This document shows, piece after piece, positions 35,827 to 45,645 of a stretch of 64,000 nt of DNA. The translations under genes and the position numbers were made by a program. The notes beneath the pieces were generated by a model. It had not been told where the DNA came from and did not search any database. It saw only the letters and a program-made list of their open reading frames with translations. This stretch comes from Saprospiraceae bacterium (GTDB taxonomy: Bacteria; Bacteroidota; Bacteroidia; Chitinophagales; Saprospiraceae): NCBI GenBank assembly GCA_020627535.1, contig JAHDGU010000002.1, forward strand, positions 186,001-250,000. The letters are read 5' to 3'. The stretch's first letter is position 1. The number at the start of each line of letters is the position of its first letter.

Positions 35827-35906
35827 GTCCGCTAGGACCGCAGCGCAGCGGAGTCCTGGATGACGCGGTCATGTTTCTCAGCAAACATCGTGCTGAGAAA
35901 CATGAC
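35827..35906. repeat. Double palindromic element (REP-like) between TetR and stomatin genes
   Basis: Two strong hairpins in 80 bp. The first has AGGAC (35834-35838) pairing with GTCCT (35853-35857) plus inner CGC/GCG, and also an alternative GTCC-GCTA-GGAC at 35827-35838. The second has 16-bp perfect arms, GTCATGTTTCTCAGCA (35868-35883) and TGCTGAGAAACATGAC (35891-35906), around a 7-nt loop. No T-run, so not a simple terminator. The rest of 35717-35932 shows nothing else. Confidence 0.6.
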
Positions 35907-35932
35907 GGCCCCAAAAAATCATGAGAATAAGA

Positions 35933-36871
35933 CTATGACTTATCAGATTTATCGCCACCTCTGGACTTCTTCATCTCTTCTCCAATCAAGTGAGATGTAC
36001 TGAAGGCGGAGACCATCTGATTGAGCATTTCGCTTCCTGCACTCGGCGCATTTGGCATGAGGACGAGATTGCTATTGGAATTCTCGCCCATACTCTGTAG
36101 CGTATCATAGTGCTGTGTAACGACGATGAGCGCCGATGCCTCAGTACTGTTGATTCCAACTTTATTGAGGACCTCTACACTATCTTCTAGTCCCCGAGCG
36201 ATCTCACGTCGCTGATCGGCAATACCCTGTCCCTGGAGGCGCTTGCTCTCTGCTTCGGCTTTGGCCTTGGCTACGATGCGTATCCGATCTGCTTCTGCCT
36301 CATATTCAGCAGCCACCTTTTCGCGCTCTGCAGCATTGATACGATTCATGGCAATCTTTACCTCATTGTCAGGATCTATGTCTGTAACCAGTGCCTTGAC
36401 AATACCATAGCCGTAGGTATTCATGGCGTCTTCTAGCTCTCGCTTGGTAGCTACAGCGATGTCGTCTTTTCTTTCAAAGACTTCATCAAGCTTCATCTTG
36501 GGCACTTCTGCACGGATGACGTCAAAGACATATGAGGTGATCTGATCTTGAGGATTCTCTAGTTTATAAAATGCGTCAAAGATCTTGTCCTTGAGCACCA
36601 AATACTGGACACTCACCTTCATACGTACAAAGACGTCGTCCTTGGTCTTGGTTTCCACATTGACATCTAGCTGCTGAATCTTCAGGGAAACCTTGCCGGA
36701 TATCCTATCAAATACTGGGATTTTGAACTGCAGGCCAGACTGTCTTATGCTATTGAATCGCCCAAATCTCTCGACTACTGCTGCTGTCTGTTGGCGCACA
36801 GTAAAGATTCCGCTGAGCAGGATAATAATGAGGAAAAATGCTATGATCGCAATGATGGGTGGGAATGGCAT
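35933..36871 (-). CDS. SPFH/stomatin-like membrane protein
   Basis: 312 residues. An N-terminal transmembrane helix (about 4-24) is followed by the SPFH domain (VRQQTAAVVERFGRFNSIRQ to LVTDIDPDNEV). A long coiled-coil rich in Ala, Glu and Arg follows (AAEREKVAAEYEAEADRIRI), then a hydrophobic/Met C-terminal part. Such proteins form ring-like membrane scaffolds (HflK/C, QmcA and paraslipin relatives) that organise proteases or lipid domains. No NfeD-type partner is adjacent. Probably transcribed alone. Confidence 0.88.
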   Translation of the reverse strand: MPFPPIIAIIAFFLIIILLSGIFTVRQQTAAVVERFGRFNSIRQSGLQFKIPVFDRISGKVSLKIQQLDVNVETKTKDDVFVRMKVSVQYLVLKDKIFDAFYKLENPQDQITSYVFDVIRAEVPKMKLDEVFERKDDIAVATKRELEDAMNTYGYGIVKALVTDIDPDNEVKIAMNRINAAEREKVAAEYEAEADRIRIVAKAKAEAESKRLQGQGIADQRREIARGLEDSVEVLNKVGINSTEASALIVVTQHYDTLQSMGENSNSNLVLMPNAPSAGSEMLNQMVSAFSTSHLIGEEMKKSRGGDKSDKS

Positions 36872-36962
36872 AGTACGTTGGTTTTCACTTGTTGATTGAC
36901 AATCTTGTCAGGACCTAAGATATATCAGTGCAGACAGATTTACCTACTTGATCGACGAAAAG

Positions 36963-37559
36963 CTAGTGAGAATCGAGCAGATGACCAAATACATCCTGCT
37001 TTGTACGCAGATAGTCATCATTTTCTTTTCGCGGCTTGATGATCAATGGCTTCCTCCCGATGACCTCCACGGAGCCTGCATCATCCAGAGCTTTGATTTT
37101 TTCTGGATTGTTGGTCAATAGGGTAATTTGCTCGATCCCAAGATCTTTCAATATCGCAATCGCATCCTCATAGCTCCGACCATCCGCAGCAAATCCGAGG
37201 TGTAAATTGGCGTCAGCGGTATTGAGGCCTTGATCTTGAAGCTCGTAGGCTCGCATCTTATTGATGAGTCCAATGCCTCTGCCCTCTTGGCGCAGATAGA
37301 TAAGCACACCACCTTGCTCCTGTATGATTCTCAGAGACTCGTGCAATTGTTCTCCACAGTCACAGCGATACGATCCAAGCAGATCACCGGTCAGGCACTC
37401 TGAGTGAATGCGGACTAGAGCGTGCTTGCCGATATCGTCACTAGTGGTCAAGATGATGTGAGGCATCGGATCACTATCCGTACGAGCATAAGCAGACATC
37501 AAAAATGGACCAAACTCAGTCGGAAGTGTGATGGTTTGAATTCTTCTCAGCATGGACAT
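36963..37559 (-). CDS. ribA: GTP cyclohydrolase II
   Basis: 198 residues, a stand-alone RibA without the RibB domain. Zinc-binding cysteines in RIHSECLTGDLLGSYRCDCG, the GTP-binding YLRQEGRGIGLINKMRAYEL, and LLTNNPEKI near the end. It opens GTP to the first riboflavin precursor. ATG 37559 and ATG 37553 are both possible. I saw no FMN riboswitch signature upstream. Confidence 0.93.
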   Translation of the reverse strand: MSMLRRIQTITLPTEFGPFLMSAYARTDSDPMPHIILTTSDDIGKHALVRIHSECLTGDLLGSYRCDCGEQLHESLRIIQEQGGVLIYLRQEGRGIGLINKMRAYELQDQGLNTADANLHLGFAADGRSYEDAIAILKDLGIEQITLLTNNPEKIKALDDAGSVEVIGRKPLIIKPRKENDDYLRTKQDVFGHLLDSH

Positions 37560-37942
37560 ATAGAACCTCCGGGCTCGAGTATAGGTTCACGAGGAAAAAG
37601 TACAGTGGTCAGAGCAACTATTGTGTCTTGGTAGACACGGATACCACCAGATAAATTGACAGCAAGGCCAAAATCGATATGACGAGTGTAGTAAACACGA
37701 TTCCCATTACGACCTCAAATATCTACGCTTACTCATTGATTTCCAAGCAGATACATATTTTTCAACACATATTGACTTAACACATATAAGCTATGTATAA
37801 TACAAAAATACATATAAACAATTTATATATGTACACAAATGGCTTACACCGGATTACACATAGCACAAAATAGCATTTGAATTTACTCAAGCTAGAGGCT
37901 CAAATGCAAGCTGACCGAGTGAGACGACGAGAGGACTAGCGA
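37560..37942. other. Gene-free region with AT-rich core and ACACAT/ACATAT repeats
   Basis: 383 bp without a convincing ORF. The core, about 37735-37850, is strongly AT-rich and contains several spaced copies of AACACATA or close variants (AACACATATT, AACACATATA, ATACATATA, TTACACATAG). It could be a regulatory or bending sequence upstream of ribA, or unconstrained DNA after the downstream barrel gene. Confidence 0.4.
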
Positions 37943-38797
37943 TTAACGATTTCGGCGATTATAATAGCGAGACTTAGAGCCTTGCCAGCGGTAGATCAGA
38001 CGAAGCTGGAGAGTGGCAAAAGCATCTGTCTCCTCACTATTACCTCTGATTCCAAGTGGCACAGCGCCGTCGACACCTTCGAGCTCATTGGTCCTGAAAG
38101 ACAGTTGCCGGGCAATGGAGCCATTGCGTGCTTCAAGCTCGGCGAGATCAGGATATCTGGTACTTACGTCGTCGAGATAATCTGTGAAAGTGATGCGGTG
38201 CAAATATTCTAAGGCGATACTCCAGTCATTATTGAGCTCATACTCAATAGCGATCCCTAGAGGAACTGCAACCTGCACTTTCCCGTAGGTAGGGCGTCGC
38301 AGAGTAATGCTGTCAGCAGGTAACTGACCTTCTGTACCGAGGGGTCTGAGCTTGTGCCATGTACCACCAAGCTGTGCTTCTGGATCGTGGCTGTAGACGG
38401 CTATACCAGCAATTGCATGCAACTGTAAACGCTCATAGTATCTGAAGAATGCATCCGTGACATTGAAATCGAGCAACAGGGCACCTTCAAGGACTTTGTT
38501 TCTGAATGACAGATTTCTTAGTCGCCTACCCTCGTCTTTCTGGAACTTATCGTCACCAGAAAATTGCATGAAGCTCACTTGACCTCTAAGCGCCAGGTAA
38601 TCCAAAAGATTGTAATTCACTGATGCTCCCACGCTATAGCTCTCTACTCCAGTACTGAAAATACTGGTAGTAGGCGTAAGATCTCCGTAATATGTAGCTC
38701 CTCCCAGATTGAGGGCAAACTCGTCTAGCTGACTATGAGCAGTACCCAAACCGAGACAGAGCGATAGAGCCACGAGGGCAGATTTCCAATTGAACAT
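37943..38797 (-). CDS. Outer-membrane beta-barrel protein (DUF6089-like)
   Basis: 284 residues. Signal peptide ends at GTAHSQ. Then LNLGGATYYGDLTPT and alternating amphipathic strands, with long loops around residues 145-180 and 220-250; the last strand is RLIYRWQGSK. The start and strand pattern are typical of the DUF6089 porin-like family in Bacteroidota. Function unknown. Its own promoter lies upstream (38817-38847). Confidence 0.8.
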   Translation of the reverse strand: MFNWKSALVALSLCLGLGTAHSQLDEFALNLGGATYYGDLTPTTSIFSTGVESYSVGASVNYNLLDYLALRGQVSFMQFSGDDKFQKDEGRRLRNLSFRNKVLEGALLLDFNVTDAFFRYYERLQLHAIAGIAVYSHDPEAQLGGTWHKLRPLGTEGQLPADSITLRRPTYGKVQVAVPLGIAIEYELNNDWSIALEYLHRITFTDYLDDVSTRYPDLAELEARNGSIARQLSFRTNELEGVDGAVPLGIRGNSEETDAFATLQLRLIYRWQGSKSRYYNRRNR

Positions 38798-38816
38798 GTC
38801 GATTCTGTCAGTGGTG

Positions 38817-38847
38817 CAAAGCTACAAGATCATCTCAGGTCAACCAA
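38817..38847 (-). promoter_or_regulatory. Promoter of the outer-membrane barrel gene
   Basis: Minus strand TTG (38847-38845), 20 nt, TAGCTTTG (38824-38817), 20 nt before the ATG. It lies in the 87-bp gap after ilvC, which separates the two transcription units. Confidence 0.55.
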
Positions 38848-38884
38848 GGGATCGGATAAAATTCACAAGATCTTCACAAGACCT

Positions 38885-39931
38885 TTAAGCGTTTTGGGGG
38901 CGAAGGCTCCGTACGACCTTACCGGCTTGCCACATTTCTGACTCTTGAAGTTCCAGCAATTCTGCTTCGAGCTTAACCCGATAGTCGCTCTTGCCATTGG
39001 AATCTATGCTTCGCTGGGCCTCCCTACCCTGCGCGACTTCCTCGTACAGATCTGCAAAGACTGGCTTTACGGCATCTCGAAATTTTTTCCACCAGTCCAA
39101 TGCGCCTCTCTGGGCAGTCGTAGAACAATTGGCATACATCCAGTCCATCCCATTTTCCGCGATCAGAGGATAGAGCGATTCTGTTGCTTCTTCCACGGTT
39201 TCGTTGAAAGCCTCCGACGGCGAGTGCCCTTTGGATCGCAGAAGATCATACTGTGCGGCAAAGAGACCTTGGATGGCTCCCATGAGCGTGCCACGCTCGC
39301 CTGTGAGATCCGAGTAGACTTCCTTCTTGAAACTTGTCTCAAAGAGATAGCCTGAGCCGATACCAATCCCAAGGGCTATGACCCGATCTCTTGCTTTCCC
39401 AGTAGCATCTTGATGTATGGCAAAACTGCTGTTGAGTCCTCTACCAGCCACAAAGAGCCGCCTCAGGCTCGTACCCGAACCCTTGGGAGCAACTAGTATG
39501 ACATCTACATCAGCAGGTGGTATGATTCCTGTGCGCTCAGCATAGGTCACGGCAAATCCGTGACTGAAGTAAAGTGCCTTGCCTGGTGTCAAGTGTTGCT
39601 TCAGTCGCGGCCACACATCAATTTGCGCTGCATCGCTGAGCAGGTACTGGATCGTTGTCGCACGCTGTGCTGCCTCTTCAATGCTAAAAAGAGTCTCACC
39701 TGGCACAAATCCATCTGCCACAGCCTTGTCCCATGAAGCACTTGGCTGGCGCTGGCCGACGATTACATTGAAGCCATTGTCTCGGAGATTGAGTGCCTGA
39801 CCAGGACCCTGCACACCATAGCCAATGATGGCAATGGTCTCATCCTTGAGGACTTCCTTTGCTTTGCTGAGTGGAAATTCTCCACGGGTCACGACGTTTT
39901 CTTCGACTCCGCCAAAATTCATTGTTGCCAT
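38885..39931 (-). CDS. ilvC: Ketol-acid reductoisomerase
   Basis: 348 residues. NADPH-binding loop GYGVQGPGQALNLRDNGF with the specificity segment VGQRQPSASW. The knotted helical domain carries the metal-binding acids in YSDLTGERGTLMGAIQGLFA and the ESLYPLIAENGM region. It converts acetolactate to dihydroxyisovalerate, the step after IlvBN. Last gene of the leu-ilv operon, 26 nt after ilvN; no clear terminator follows. Confidence 0.95.
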   Translation of the reverse strand: MATMNFGGVEENVVTRGEFPLSKAKEVLKDETIAIIGYGVQGPGQALNLRDNGFNVIVGQRQPSASWDKAVADGFVPGETLFSIEEAAQRATTIQYLLSDAAQIDVWPRLKQHLTPGKALYFSHGFAVTYAERTGIIPPADVDVILVAPKGSGTSLRRLFVAGRGLNSSFAIHQDATGKARDRVIALGIGIGSGYLFETSFKKEVYSDLTGERGTLMGAIQGLFAAQYDLLRSKGHSPSEAFNETVEEATESLYPLIAENGMDWMYANCSTTAQRGALDWWKKFRDAVKPVFADLYEEVAQGREAQRSIDSNGKSDYRVKLEAELLELQESEMWQAGKVVRSLRPQNA

Positions 39932-39957
39932 AATTGCTTGTGTTAATCTTTGATGGT

Positions 39958-40518
39958 TTATTGATCTAGTGCAGGCTCACCTTGAGGAGATCGCTGCAAA
40001 GACTTTAGATAATTGTTGAGTTTTTCCATGGGTTTGACGATGGCCACACGTCCAGAATTGGCGTATTCGTAGATACCAATCTCCTTGAGACTTGCAAGTA
40101 GCTCATCAATCTCCTGACGATGGCCGGTTTTTTCGATCACTACATACTCTTGTTCTACACTGAGAATTCTGGCACTTGAGCGCCTGATGAGTCGCTCCAG
40201 ACCTTCATTCTCAAAAAAAGTCGAAGCAGGCACTTTGAAGAGTGCAAGCTCTTGGAAGATGATTTCTTGATTGTCATAGTAAAATGCCTTGAGGACATCC
40301 ACTTGTTTTTCCAGCTGAGCACAAAGCTTCTTGACCCTGACCTCATCAAGCTCAACCACGATCGTGAAGCGAAAGATGCCGTCCATTGAGCTTGGTGACG
40401 CTGTGATGCTCCGTATATCTATGTGTCGTCTGGTGATGACATTGACGATGCGCTGCATCAATCCAGTCTGATCCTCTGAGAAGATCGTCAGTGTATAGTC
40501 TCTAAGTCCTTCACTCAT
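39958..40518 (-). CDS. ilvN: Acetolactate synthase small (regulatory) subunit
   Basis: 186 residues. N-terminal ACT domain ([20 protein letters not shown], then [16 protein letters not shown]), followed by the C-terminal regulatory half ([48 protein letters not shown]). It binds branched-chain amino acids and stimulates the large subunit. The ATG overlaps the ilvB stop by 4 nt. Confidence 0.93.
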   Translation of the reverse strand: MSEGLRDYTLTIFSEDQTGLMQRIVNVITRRHIDIRSITASPSSMDGIFRFTIVVELDEVRVKKLCAQLEKQVDVLKAFYYDNQEIIFQELALFKVPASTFFENEGLERLIRRSSARILSVEQEYVVIEKTGHRQEIDELLASLKEIGIYEYANSGRVAIVKPMEKLNNYLKSLQRSPQGEPALDQ

Positions 40519-42278
40519 GATGTCGGTGCTTCTAGAATGATCTCATCGACAGCCTTGCCCGAGGATATCATCGGGAAGACATTTTCTTCTTTTTGTACTT
40601 GCACATGCAGCAGATATGGGCCTTCATGGTCGAGCATATCCTGTAGCGCAGTGTCCAGATCTTTGGCAGATTCAACTCTGTTTGCCGTCACTCCATAGCC
40701 TTCTGCGATTTTGACAAAGTCAGGATTCTCAAGCTCGACGGAGCTGTAACGCTCATCAAAAAACAGCTCTTGCCATTGGCGCACCATACCGAGATAAGTG
40801 TTGTCTAGTAGCAAGATCTTCACGGCAATATTCCACTGCTTGAGTACGGCAAGTTCTTGGATGGTCATTTGGTATCCGCCATCTCCTACGACAGCGATGA
40901 CTTGATCATCGGGCCTCGCCAGCTTAGCACCGATTGCCGCTGGTAAGCCAAAGCCCATTGTCCCGGCTCCTCCTGAGGAGATCCATTGATCTCTTCCTAG
41001 GTAATCATAGTATCGAGCTGCGAGCATCTGATGCTGTCCCACATCAGTGCTGATCACTGCTTGTCCAGCTGTCATCTGAGATACTTGTGATAGCACATAG
41101 CTCATCTTGAGAGGACCATCGGATGACAGTGCTTTGGCATACACCTTGGACACCTCTTGTTGTCTGAGCTCTTCAAATCTGTCGTACCACTTCGGATATG
41201 ACTTCTTCTCGACCATTGGTGTGATGGCCTCCAGAGCATCTTTAGCATCTGCCAGGATAGCGACATCTGCCGGCACATTCTTATTGATCTCGGACGGATC
41301 GATCTCGACATGTATCACTTTGGCTTGCTTGGCATAGCGCTCTAAATTACCTGTCACTCGATCGTCAAATCGCATACCGATGGCGATGAGCACATCGCAC
41401 TCATTGGTCAGCATATTGGGAGCATAATTCCCATGCATCCCGAGCATACCCATATGCATCGGATGGTCATCCGACAAGGCCGATAGGCCATGAATCGTGC
41501 AGCCTACCGGGATTCCACTCTTTTGGACGAAAGTCCTGAAGACCTCCGTCGCATCAGCGATATGGATGCCATGACCTGCAAGGATGAAGGGACGCTCTGC
41601 TCCATTGATTAAGCGCGCTGCGTCCTTGAGAGCAGCGTCTTGCACGACCGGCTTGGGCTTGTAGCTCCGGATCGAGAGCTGTGATGGATACTCAAAATCC
41701 AGCGACGCAAACTGCGCATCCTTGGTGATATCAATGATCACTGGTCCAGGCCGACCCGAATTGGCAACTGCGAAAGCCTTCTTGAAGATTTTTGGGATTT
41801 CCTCAGCTTTCGTAATCTGATAGTTCCATTTGGTGATCGAAGTCGTGCAACCGATGACATCTACCTCCTGAAAAGCATCCGAGCCCAAGAGTGCAGAGGG
41901 AACTTGCCCGGTCACACATACGAGCGGTACCGAGTCCATCAAAGCATCGAGAAGCCCTGTAAAAAGGTTCGTCGCTCCAGGCCCTGACGTCGCAAACACG
42001 ACTCCTGGCTTCCGCAAGGATCGTGCATAGCCTTCTGCGGCATGTATGGCACCCTGTTCGTGTCGGGTGAGATAGTGCTTGAGGCTATCGCGATAGTCAT
42101 ATAGACAATCATAGATCGGCATGATCGCTCCACCTGGATATCCAAATATGGTGTCTACACCTTCTGCGACCAAACACTCCATCACAGCTTGAGCTCCAGT
42201 CATTACATTGGTGCTCGCCTTGGACTCTTGAGCTTGGGCTTGATATCCTGATCCTTGTGTTGCTTGCTTCAATTCCAT
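40515..42278 (-). CDS. ilvB: Acetolactate synthase large (catalytic) subunit
   Basis: 587 residues from the ATG at 42278, 5 nt after the ilvD stop; an ATG at 42302 would overlap ilvD. Thiamine-diphosphate enzyme features: [12 protein letters not shown], catalytic Glu in [18 protein letters not shown]-region motifs, and the ThDP/Mg2+ motif [15 protein letters not shown], then [14 protein letters not shown]. It condenses pyruvate (or pyruvate + 2-oxobutyrate) to acetohydroxy acids. Confidence 0.95.
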   Translation of the reverse strand: MELKQATQGSGYQAQAQESKASTNVMTGAQAVMECLVAEGVDTIFGYPGGAIMPIYDCLYDYRDSLKHYLTRHEQGAIHAAEGYARSLRKPGVVFATSGPGATNLFTGLLDALMDSVPLVCVTGQVPSALLGSDAFQEVDVIGCTTSITKWNYQITKAEEIPKIFKKAFAVANSGRPGPVIIDITKDAQFASLDFEYPSQLSIRSYKPKPVVQDAALKDAARLINGAERPFILAGHGIHIADATEVFRTFVQKSGIPVGCTIHGLSALSDDHPMHMGMLGMHGNYAPNMLTNECDVLIAIGMRFDDRVTGNLERYAKQAKVIHVEIDPSEINKNVPADVAILADAKDALEAITPMVEKKSYPKWYDRFEELRQQEVSKVYAKALSSDGPLKMSYVLSQVSQMTAGQAVISTDVGQHQMLAARYYDYLGRDQWISSGGAGTMGFGLPAAIGAKLARPDDQVIAVVGDGGYQMTIQELAVLKQWNIAVKILLLDNTYLGMVRQWQELFFDERYSSVELENPDFVKIAEGYGVTANRVESAKDLDTALQDMLDHEGPYLLHVQVQKEENVFPMISSGKAVDEIILEAPTS

Positions 42279-42283
42279 GGTAC

Positions 42284-43957
42284 TTATGCGTCTGTGATAC
42301 AACCTTGGCTGGCATCCGTGACCAGTTTTCTATACTTGGAGAGATATCCAGAGAGTTTGTGATCAGGCTTTCGCCAAAATGACTTCCTGCGCTCAATCTC
42401 CTCTGCTTCTAGATCGACATCAATCTTGCCATTGACAGCATCTATGGTGATGCGATCACCATCCTCGATCAAGGCGATCATTCCACCTTGATACGCCTCT
42501 GGCACGACATGTCCTACTACAAAGCCGTGTGATCCTCCTGAGAATCTTCCATCTGTGATCAGTGCCACTTCTTTGCCGAGACCGAGACCCATGAGCAGAC
42601 CTGTCGGCTTGAGCATCTCCGGCATACCTGGAGCTCCCTTGGGGCCACAATAGCGGATCACGATGACTTCTCCTGCTTTGATATCTTCTGCTCTGAGTGC
42701 ATCATTTGCCGCCTCTTCGCTGTCAAATACTCTTGCTTTCCCCTCGAAGAAATCTCCTTCCTTCCCTGTAATCTTTGCCACGGAGCCTCCTTCGGCGAGA
42801 TTGCCCTTTAGTATGCGGATGTGTCCTCTAGGATTCATGGGTGATGTAAGAGGGAAGATGACCTTTTGTCCTTCATGTAGAGCTGGCAGCTCTTCGAGAT
42901 TTTCTGCTATGGTCTGTCCAGAGACAGATCTCTGACTTCCGTCAAATAGATCGTGATACATCATCATTTTCATCACGGCTGGCACACCGCCGACCTCAGA
43001 GAGATCTTGCATCACAAACTTTCCACTTGGCTTGAGATCTGCCAGCAGTGGTGTATGCTTGGAGATATACTGAAAGTCATCAAGCTCAAGCTCGAGATCA
43101 AAGCATCGTGCTATGGCCAGCAAGTGAAGCACTGCATTGGTTGAGCCACCTAGGACGATGATCAGCCTGATAGCATTGAGCAGGCTTTCTCTGGTGACGA
43201 TCTTCCGTGGGGTCCAATCCAGTTCAAGAAGCTTCTTGATAGCAATGCCAATGGCATCAGATTCCTTGGACTTGTCTAGACTCACGGCTGGATTGGATGC
43301 ATTGTATGGCAGTGCCATACCCATAGCCTCTATGGCTGACGACATCGTATTGGCCGTATACATACCGCCACAGGCACCTGGACCAGGACAAGCACTCTTG
43401 ACGATAGCGTCAAAGTCCGACTTGTCCATCGCACCAGATGAAAAGGCACCGAGAGCTTCAAAAGCACTGATGATCGTGAGATCTTCGCCCTTGTGGCATC
43501 CGGGTGCTATCGTCCCACCAAAGAATAGGATTGAAGGTCTATCAAGGCGACCGAGTGCCATCATGGCTCCGGGCATATTTTTGTCACAGCCCACCACAGT
43601 GATAAGCGCGTCATACCACTGCGCTCCCGCTACTGTCTCGATACTGTCTGCGATGAGATCTCTTGAAGGCAGTGAATACCTCATCCCACTAGTGCCCATG
43701 GACATGCCATCACTCACGCCGATGGTATGGAAGATGAGTCCGAGCAGATCTTGTTTCTCGACACCTCGCTTTATATCCTTTGCCAGATCGTTGAGATGCA
43801 TATTGCATGGATTGCCTTCCCACCCTGTGCTCGCGATACCGACTTGTGCCTTGTCCATATCAGACTCAGAGAGGCCGATGGCATGTAACATAGCTCTTGC
43901 TGCTGGCTGAGTAGGATCTTGGGTGATCCTACGGCTGTATTTGTTGAGTGTCGCCAT
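42284..43957 (-). CDS. ilvD: Dihydroxy-acid dehydratase
   Basis: 557 residues, full length. Iron-sulfur ligands appear in [28 protein letters not shown] and [17 protein letters not shown]. Active-site regions are [15 protein letters not shown] and [11 protein letters not shown]. It makes 2-oxoisovalerate and 2-oxo-3-methylvalerate. It lies 6 nt after leuB. The complementary strand has a long open frame (43137-43910) that is only a shadow. Confidence 0.96.
   Translation of the reverse strand: MATLNKYSRRITQDPTQPAARAMLHAIGLSESDMDKAQVGIASTGWEGNPCNMHLNDLAKDIKRGVEKQDLLGLIFHTIGVSDGMSMGTSGMRYSLPSRDLIADSIETVAGAQWYDALITVVGCDKNMPGAMMALGRLDRPSILFFGGTIAPGCHKGEDLTIISAFEALGAFSSGAMDKSDFDAIVKSACPGPGACGGMYTANTMSSAIEAMGMALPYNASNPAVSLDKSKESDAIGIAIKKLLELDWTPRKIVTRESLLNAIRLIIVLGGSTNAVLHLLAIARCFDLELELDDFQYISKHTPLLADLKPSGKFVMQDLSEVGGVPAVMKMMMYHDLFDGSQRSVSGQTIAENLEELPALHEGQKVIFPLTSPMNPRGHIRILKGNLAEGGSVAKITGKEGDFFEGKARVFDSEEAANDALRAEDIKAGEVIVIRYCGPKGAPGMPEMLKPTGLLMGLGLGKEVALITDGRFSGGSHGFVVGHVVPEAYQGGMIALIEDGDRITIDAVNGKIDVDLEAEEIERRKSFWRKPDHKLSGYLSKYRKLVTDASQGCITDA
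42366..42379 (-). repeat. 14-mer TTTTGGCGAAAGCC, copy 5
   Basis: Exact copy near the 3' end of ilvD, read in the third frame as Phe-Trp-Arg-Lys-Pro (SFWRKPDHK). Confidence 0.8.
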
Positions 43958-43963
43958 AGGATA

Positions 43964-45052
43964 TCAGCTCAGCGCTGCACTTGGTATTTGTACTTCCTGA
44001 AGGATGTGCTTGACAATTTCATCTCCAAGTTGAGAGCATGTGAGTGGATCTTGACGAGCAAGATCTTGGGTAAGCAGGTCTTGATCGATGCAGTGTGTGA
44101 TGGCCTTCAAGACATCATCCGCCTCCTCGACAAGATCAAAGTCTCGCAACATCATTTCGACAGAGAGAATGGTTGCAATAGGATTGGCTATGTTCTTCCC
44201 TGCTGCCTGCGGATAGGAGCCATGCACGGGTTCATAGAGTCTAGAGCTTTCGCCAAATGAAGAGGACGGCAACAGGCCTAGTGAACCGCCGAGGACGCTG
44301 GCCTCATCAGAAAGGATATCCCCAAACATGTTGGATGTGACGATCACATCAAACTGTGAGGGATAAAGGATCATCTGCATGGCGGCATTGTCTATGAATA
44401 GGTACTGCACGTCTACATCAGGATACTCCTTGGCCAGGTCTTGTACGACTTGTCTCCAAAGTCTCGAGCTATCTAGGACATTGGCCTTATCAACGAGGTG
44501 CAATCTTTTGCGTCTTCGCTGGGCTGATAGGAAGGCAAGTCTGGCAATGCGCTCGATCTCTGGTCGTGTGTAGATCATGAGATCGCTGGCCTGATTCTCA
44601 TCTCTATGTTTGGCACCGAAGTAGATCCCGCCTGTCAGCTCCCTGTAGATCACGAGATCTACGCCCTCAAGCTGCTCTGGTTTGAGCACAGAAAGATGAC
44701 GGAGATTGTCAAAGATCTTGAGCGGTCTGACATTGGCAAAGAGGCCTAACTCTTTGCGCAGGCCAAGCAAGCCTTGTTCTGGTCTCACCTTCGCGCTTGG
44801 ATCGTCGTCATACTTGGGATCTCCTATGGCTCCGAGGAGCACCGCATCTGCAGCGTGGCAAGCCGCGATTGTGTCTGTGGGTAGCGGGCTTCCTGTCTCA
44901 TCGATGGCGATCGCTCCGATGAGCTTCTCTTCGTAGTGAAAAGAGTGAGCATATTTATGGCCTATGGCATTAAGCACACGGATGGCTTGATCTACCACTT
45001 CAGGACCTATCCCATCTCCTTTCAAGACACAAATGTTGCTCAACTTACTCAT
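43964..45052 (-). CDS. leuB: 3-isopropylmalate dehydrogenase
   Basis: 362 residues from the ATG at 45052, 2 nt after the leuD stop (a TTG six bases upstream overlaps that stop). GDGIGPEVVDQA at the N-terminus, substrate-binding RELTGGIYFG, and metal/NAD residues in VTSNMFGDILSDEASVLGGS and EPVHGSYPQAAGK. It oxidises and decarboxylates 3-isopropylmalate to 2-oxoisocaproate. Confidence 0.95.
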   Translation of the reverse strand: MSKLSNICVLKGDGIGPEVVDQAIRVLNAIGHKYAHSFHYEEKLIGAIAIDETGSPLPTDTIAACHAADAVLLGAIGDPKYDDDPSAKVRPEQGLLGLRKELGLFANVRPLKIFDNLRHLSVLKPEQLEGVDLVIYRELTGGIYFGAKHRDENQASDLMIYTRPEIERIARLAFLSAQRRRKRLHLVDKANVLDSSRLWRQVVQDLAKEYPDVDVQYLFIDNAAMQMILYPSQFDVIVTSNMFGDILSDEASVLGGSLGLLPSSSFGESSRLYEPVHGSYPQAAGKNIANPIATILSVEMMLRDFDLVEEADDVLKAITHCIDQDLLTQDLARQDPLTCSQLGDEIVKHILQEVQIPSAALS

Positions 45053-45054
45053 AC

Positions 45055-45645
45055 TCAATAAATCACTTGTTCTTGTTCAAAGGCGATGATATCGTCCTTG
45101 ATACTCAATAAAAAATCGATGTCATCATGCCCATTGAGCAGACACTGCTTCTTGTATCCATCAATATCAAAGCTCCATTCCTCCTCACCACAGCTCAATT
45201 TCTGCTCTGGTAGATTGACCTTGAGTTCTTGGCTTGGATCAGCCTCAATCGCTTGAAATATCGTATGAAGAGCTTGATCGGAGACTGTGATCGGCAGGAG
45301 GCCATTATTCAGGGCATTTCCTTTGAAAATATCAGCAAAGAAACTGCTGATGATCACACGGAACCCATAATCTCCAAGTGCCCAAGCGGCATGTTCTCTG
45401 CTCGATCCGCAGCCAAAGTTTTTACCTGCGACCAGGATTTCTCCAGCGTAGATCGGATTATTGAGCACAAAATCTTGTTTGGGTTCTCCACCACGATCAT
45501 ATCTCCAGTCTCGAAAGAGATTGTCTCCAAAGCCATCTCTCGTGATTGCCTTGAGAAATCTTGCTGGGATGATCTGATCCGTATCGACATTTTCGATAGG
45601 CATGGGTACTGCAGAGGAGCTGATATGTACGAGTGGCTTCATCAT
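45055..45645 (-). CDS. leuD: 3-isopropylmalate dehydratase small subunit
   Basis: 196 residues. [40 protein letters not shown] (swivel-domain motif) then [17 protein letters not shown], and [17 protein letters not shown]. It works with LeuC to isomerise isopropylmalate. ATG doublet at the start; the first overlaps the leuC stop (ATGA). Confidence 0.95.
   Translation of the reverse strand: MMKPLVHISSSAVPMPIENVDTDQIIPARFLKAITRDGFGDNLFRDWRYDRGGEPKQDFVLNNPIYAGEILVAGKNFGCGSSREHAAWALGDYGFRVIISSFFADIFKGNALNNGLLPITVSDQALHTIFQAIEADPSQELKVNLPEQKLSCGEEEWSFDIDGYKKQCLLNGHDDIDFLLSIKDDIIAFEQEQVIY

Noticed and set aside
35742-35924. 60-codon plus-strand ORF in the palindromic element
   Set aside because: Spans the hairpins, has no recognisable protein features and no start signals.
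37560-37740. FMN riboswitch before ribA
   Set aside because: None of the conserved RFN element blocks could be seen.
43137-43910. 257-codon plus-strand ORF
   Set aside because: Fully antisense to ilvD, which is certain; a shadow frame.
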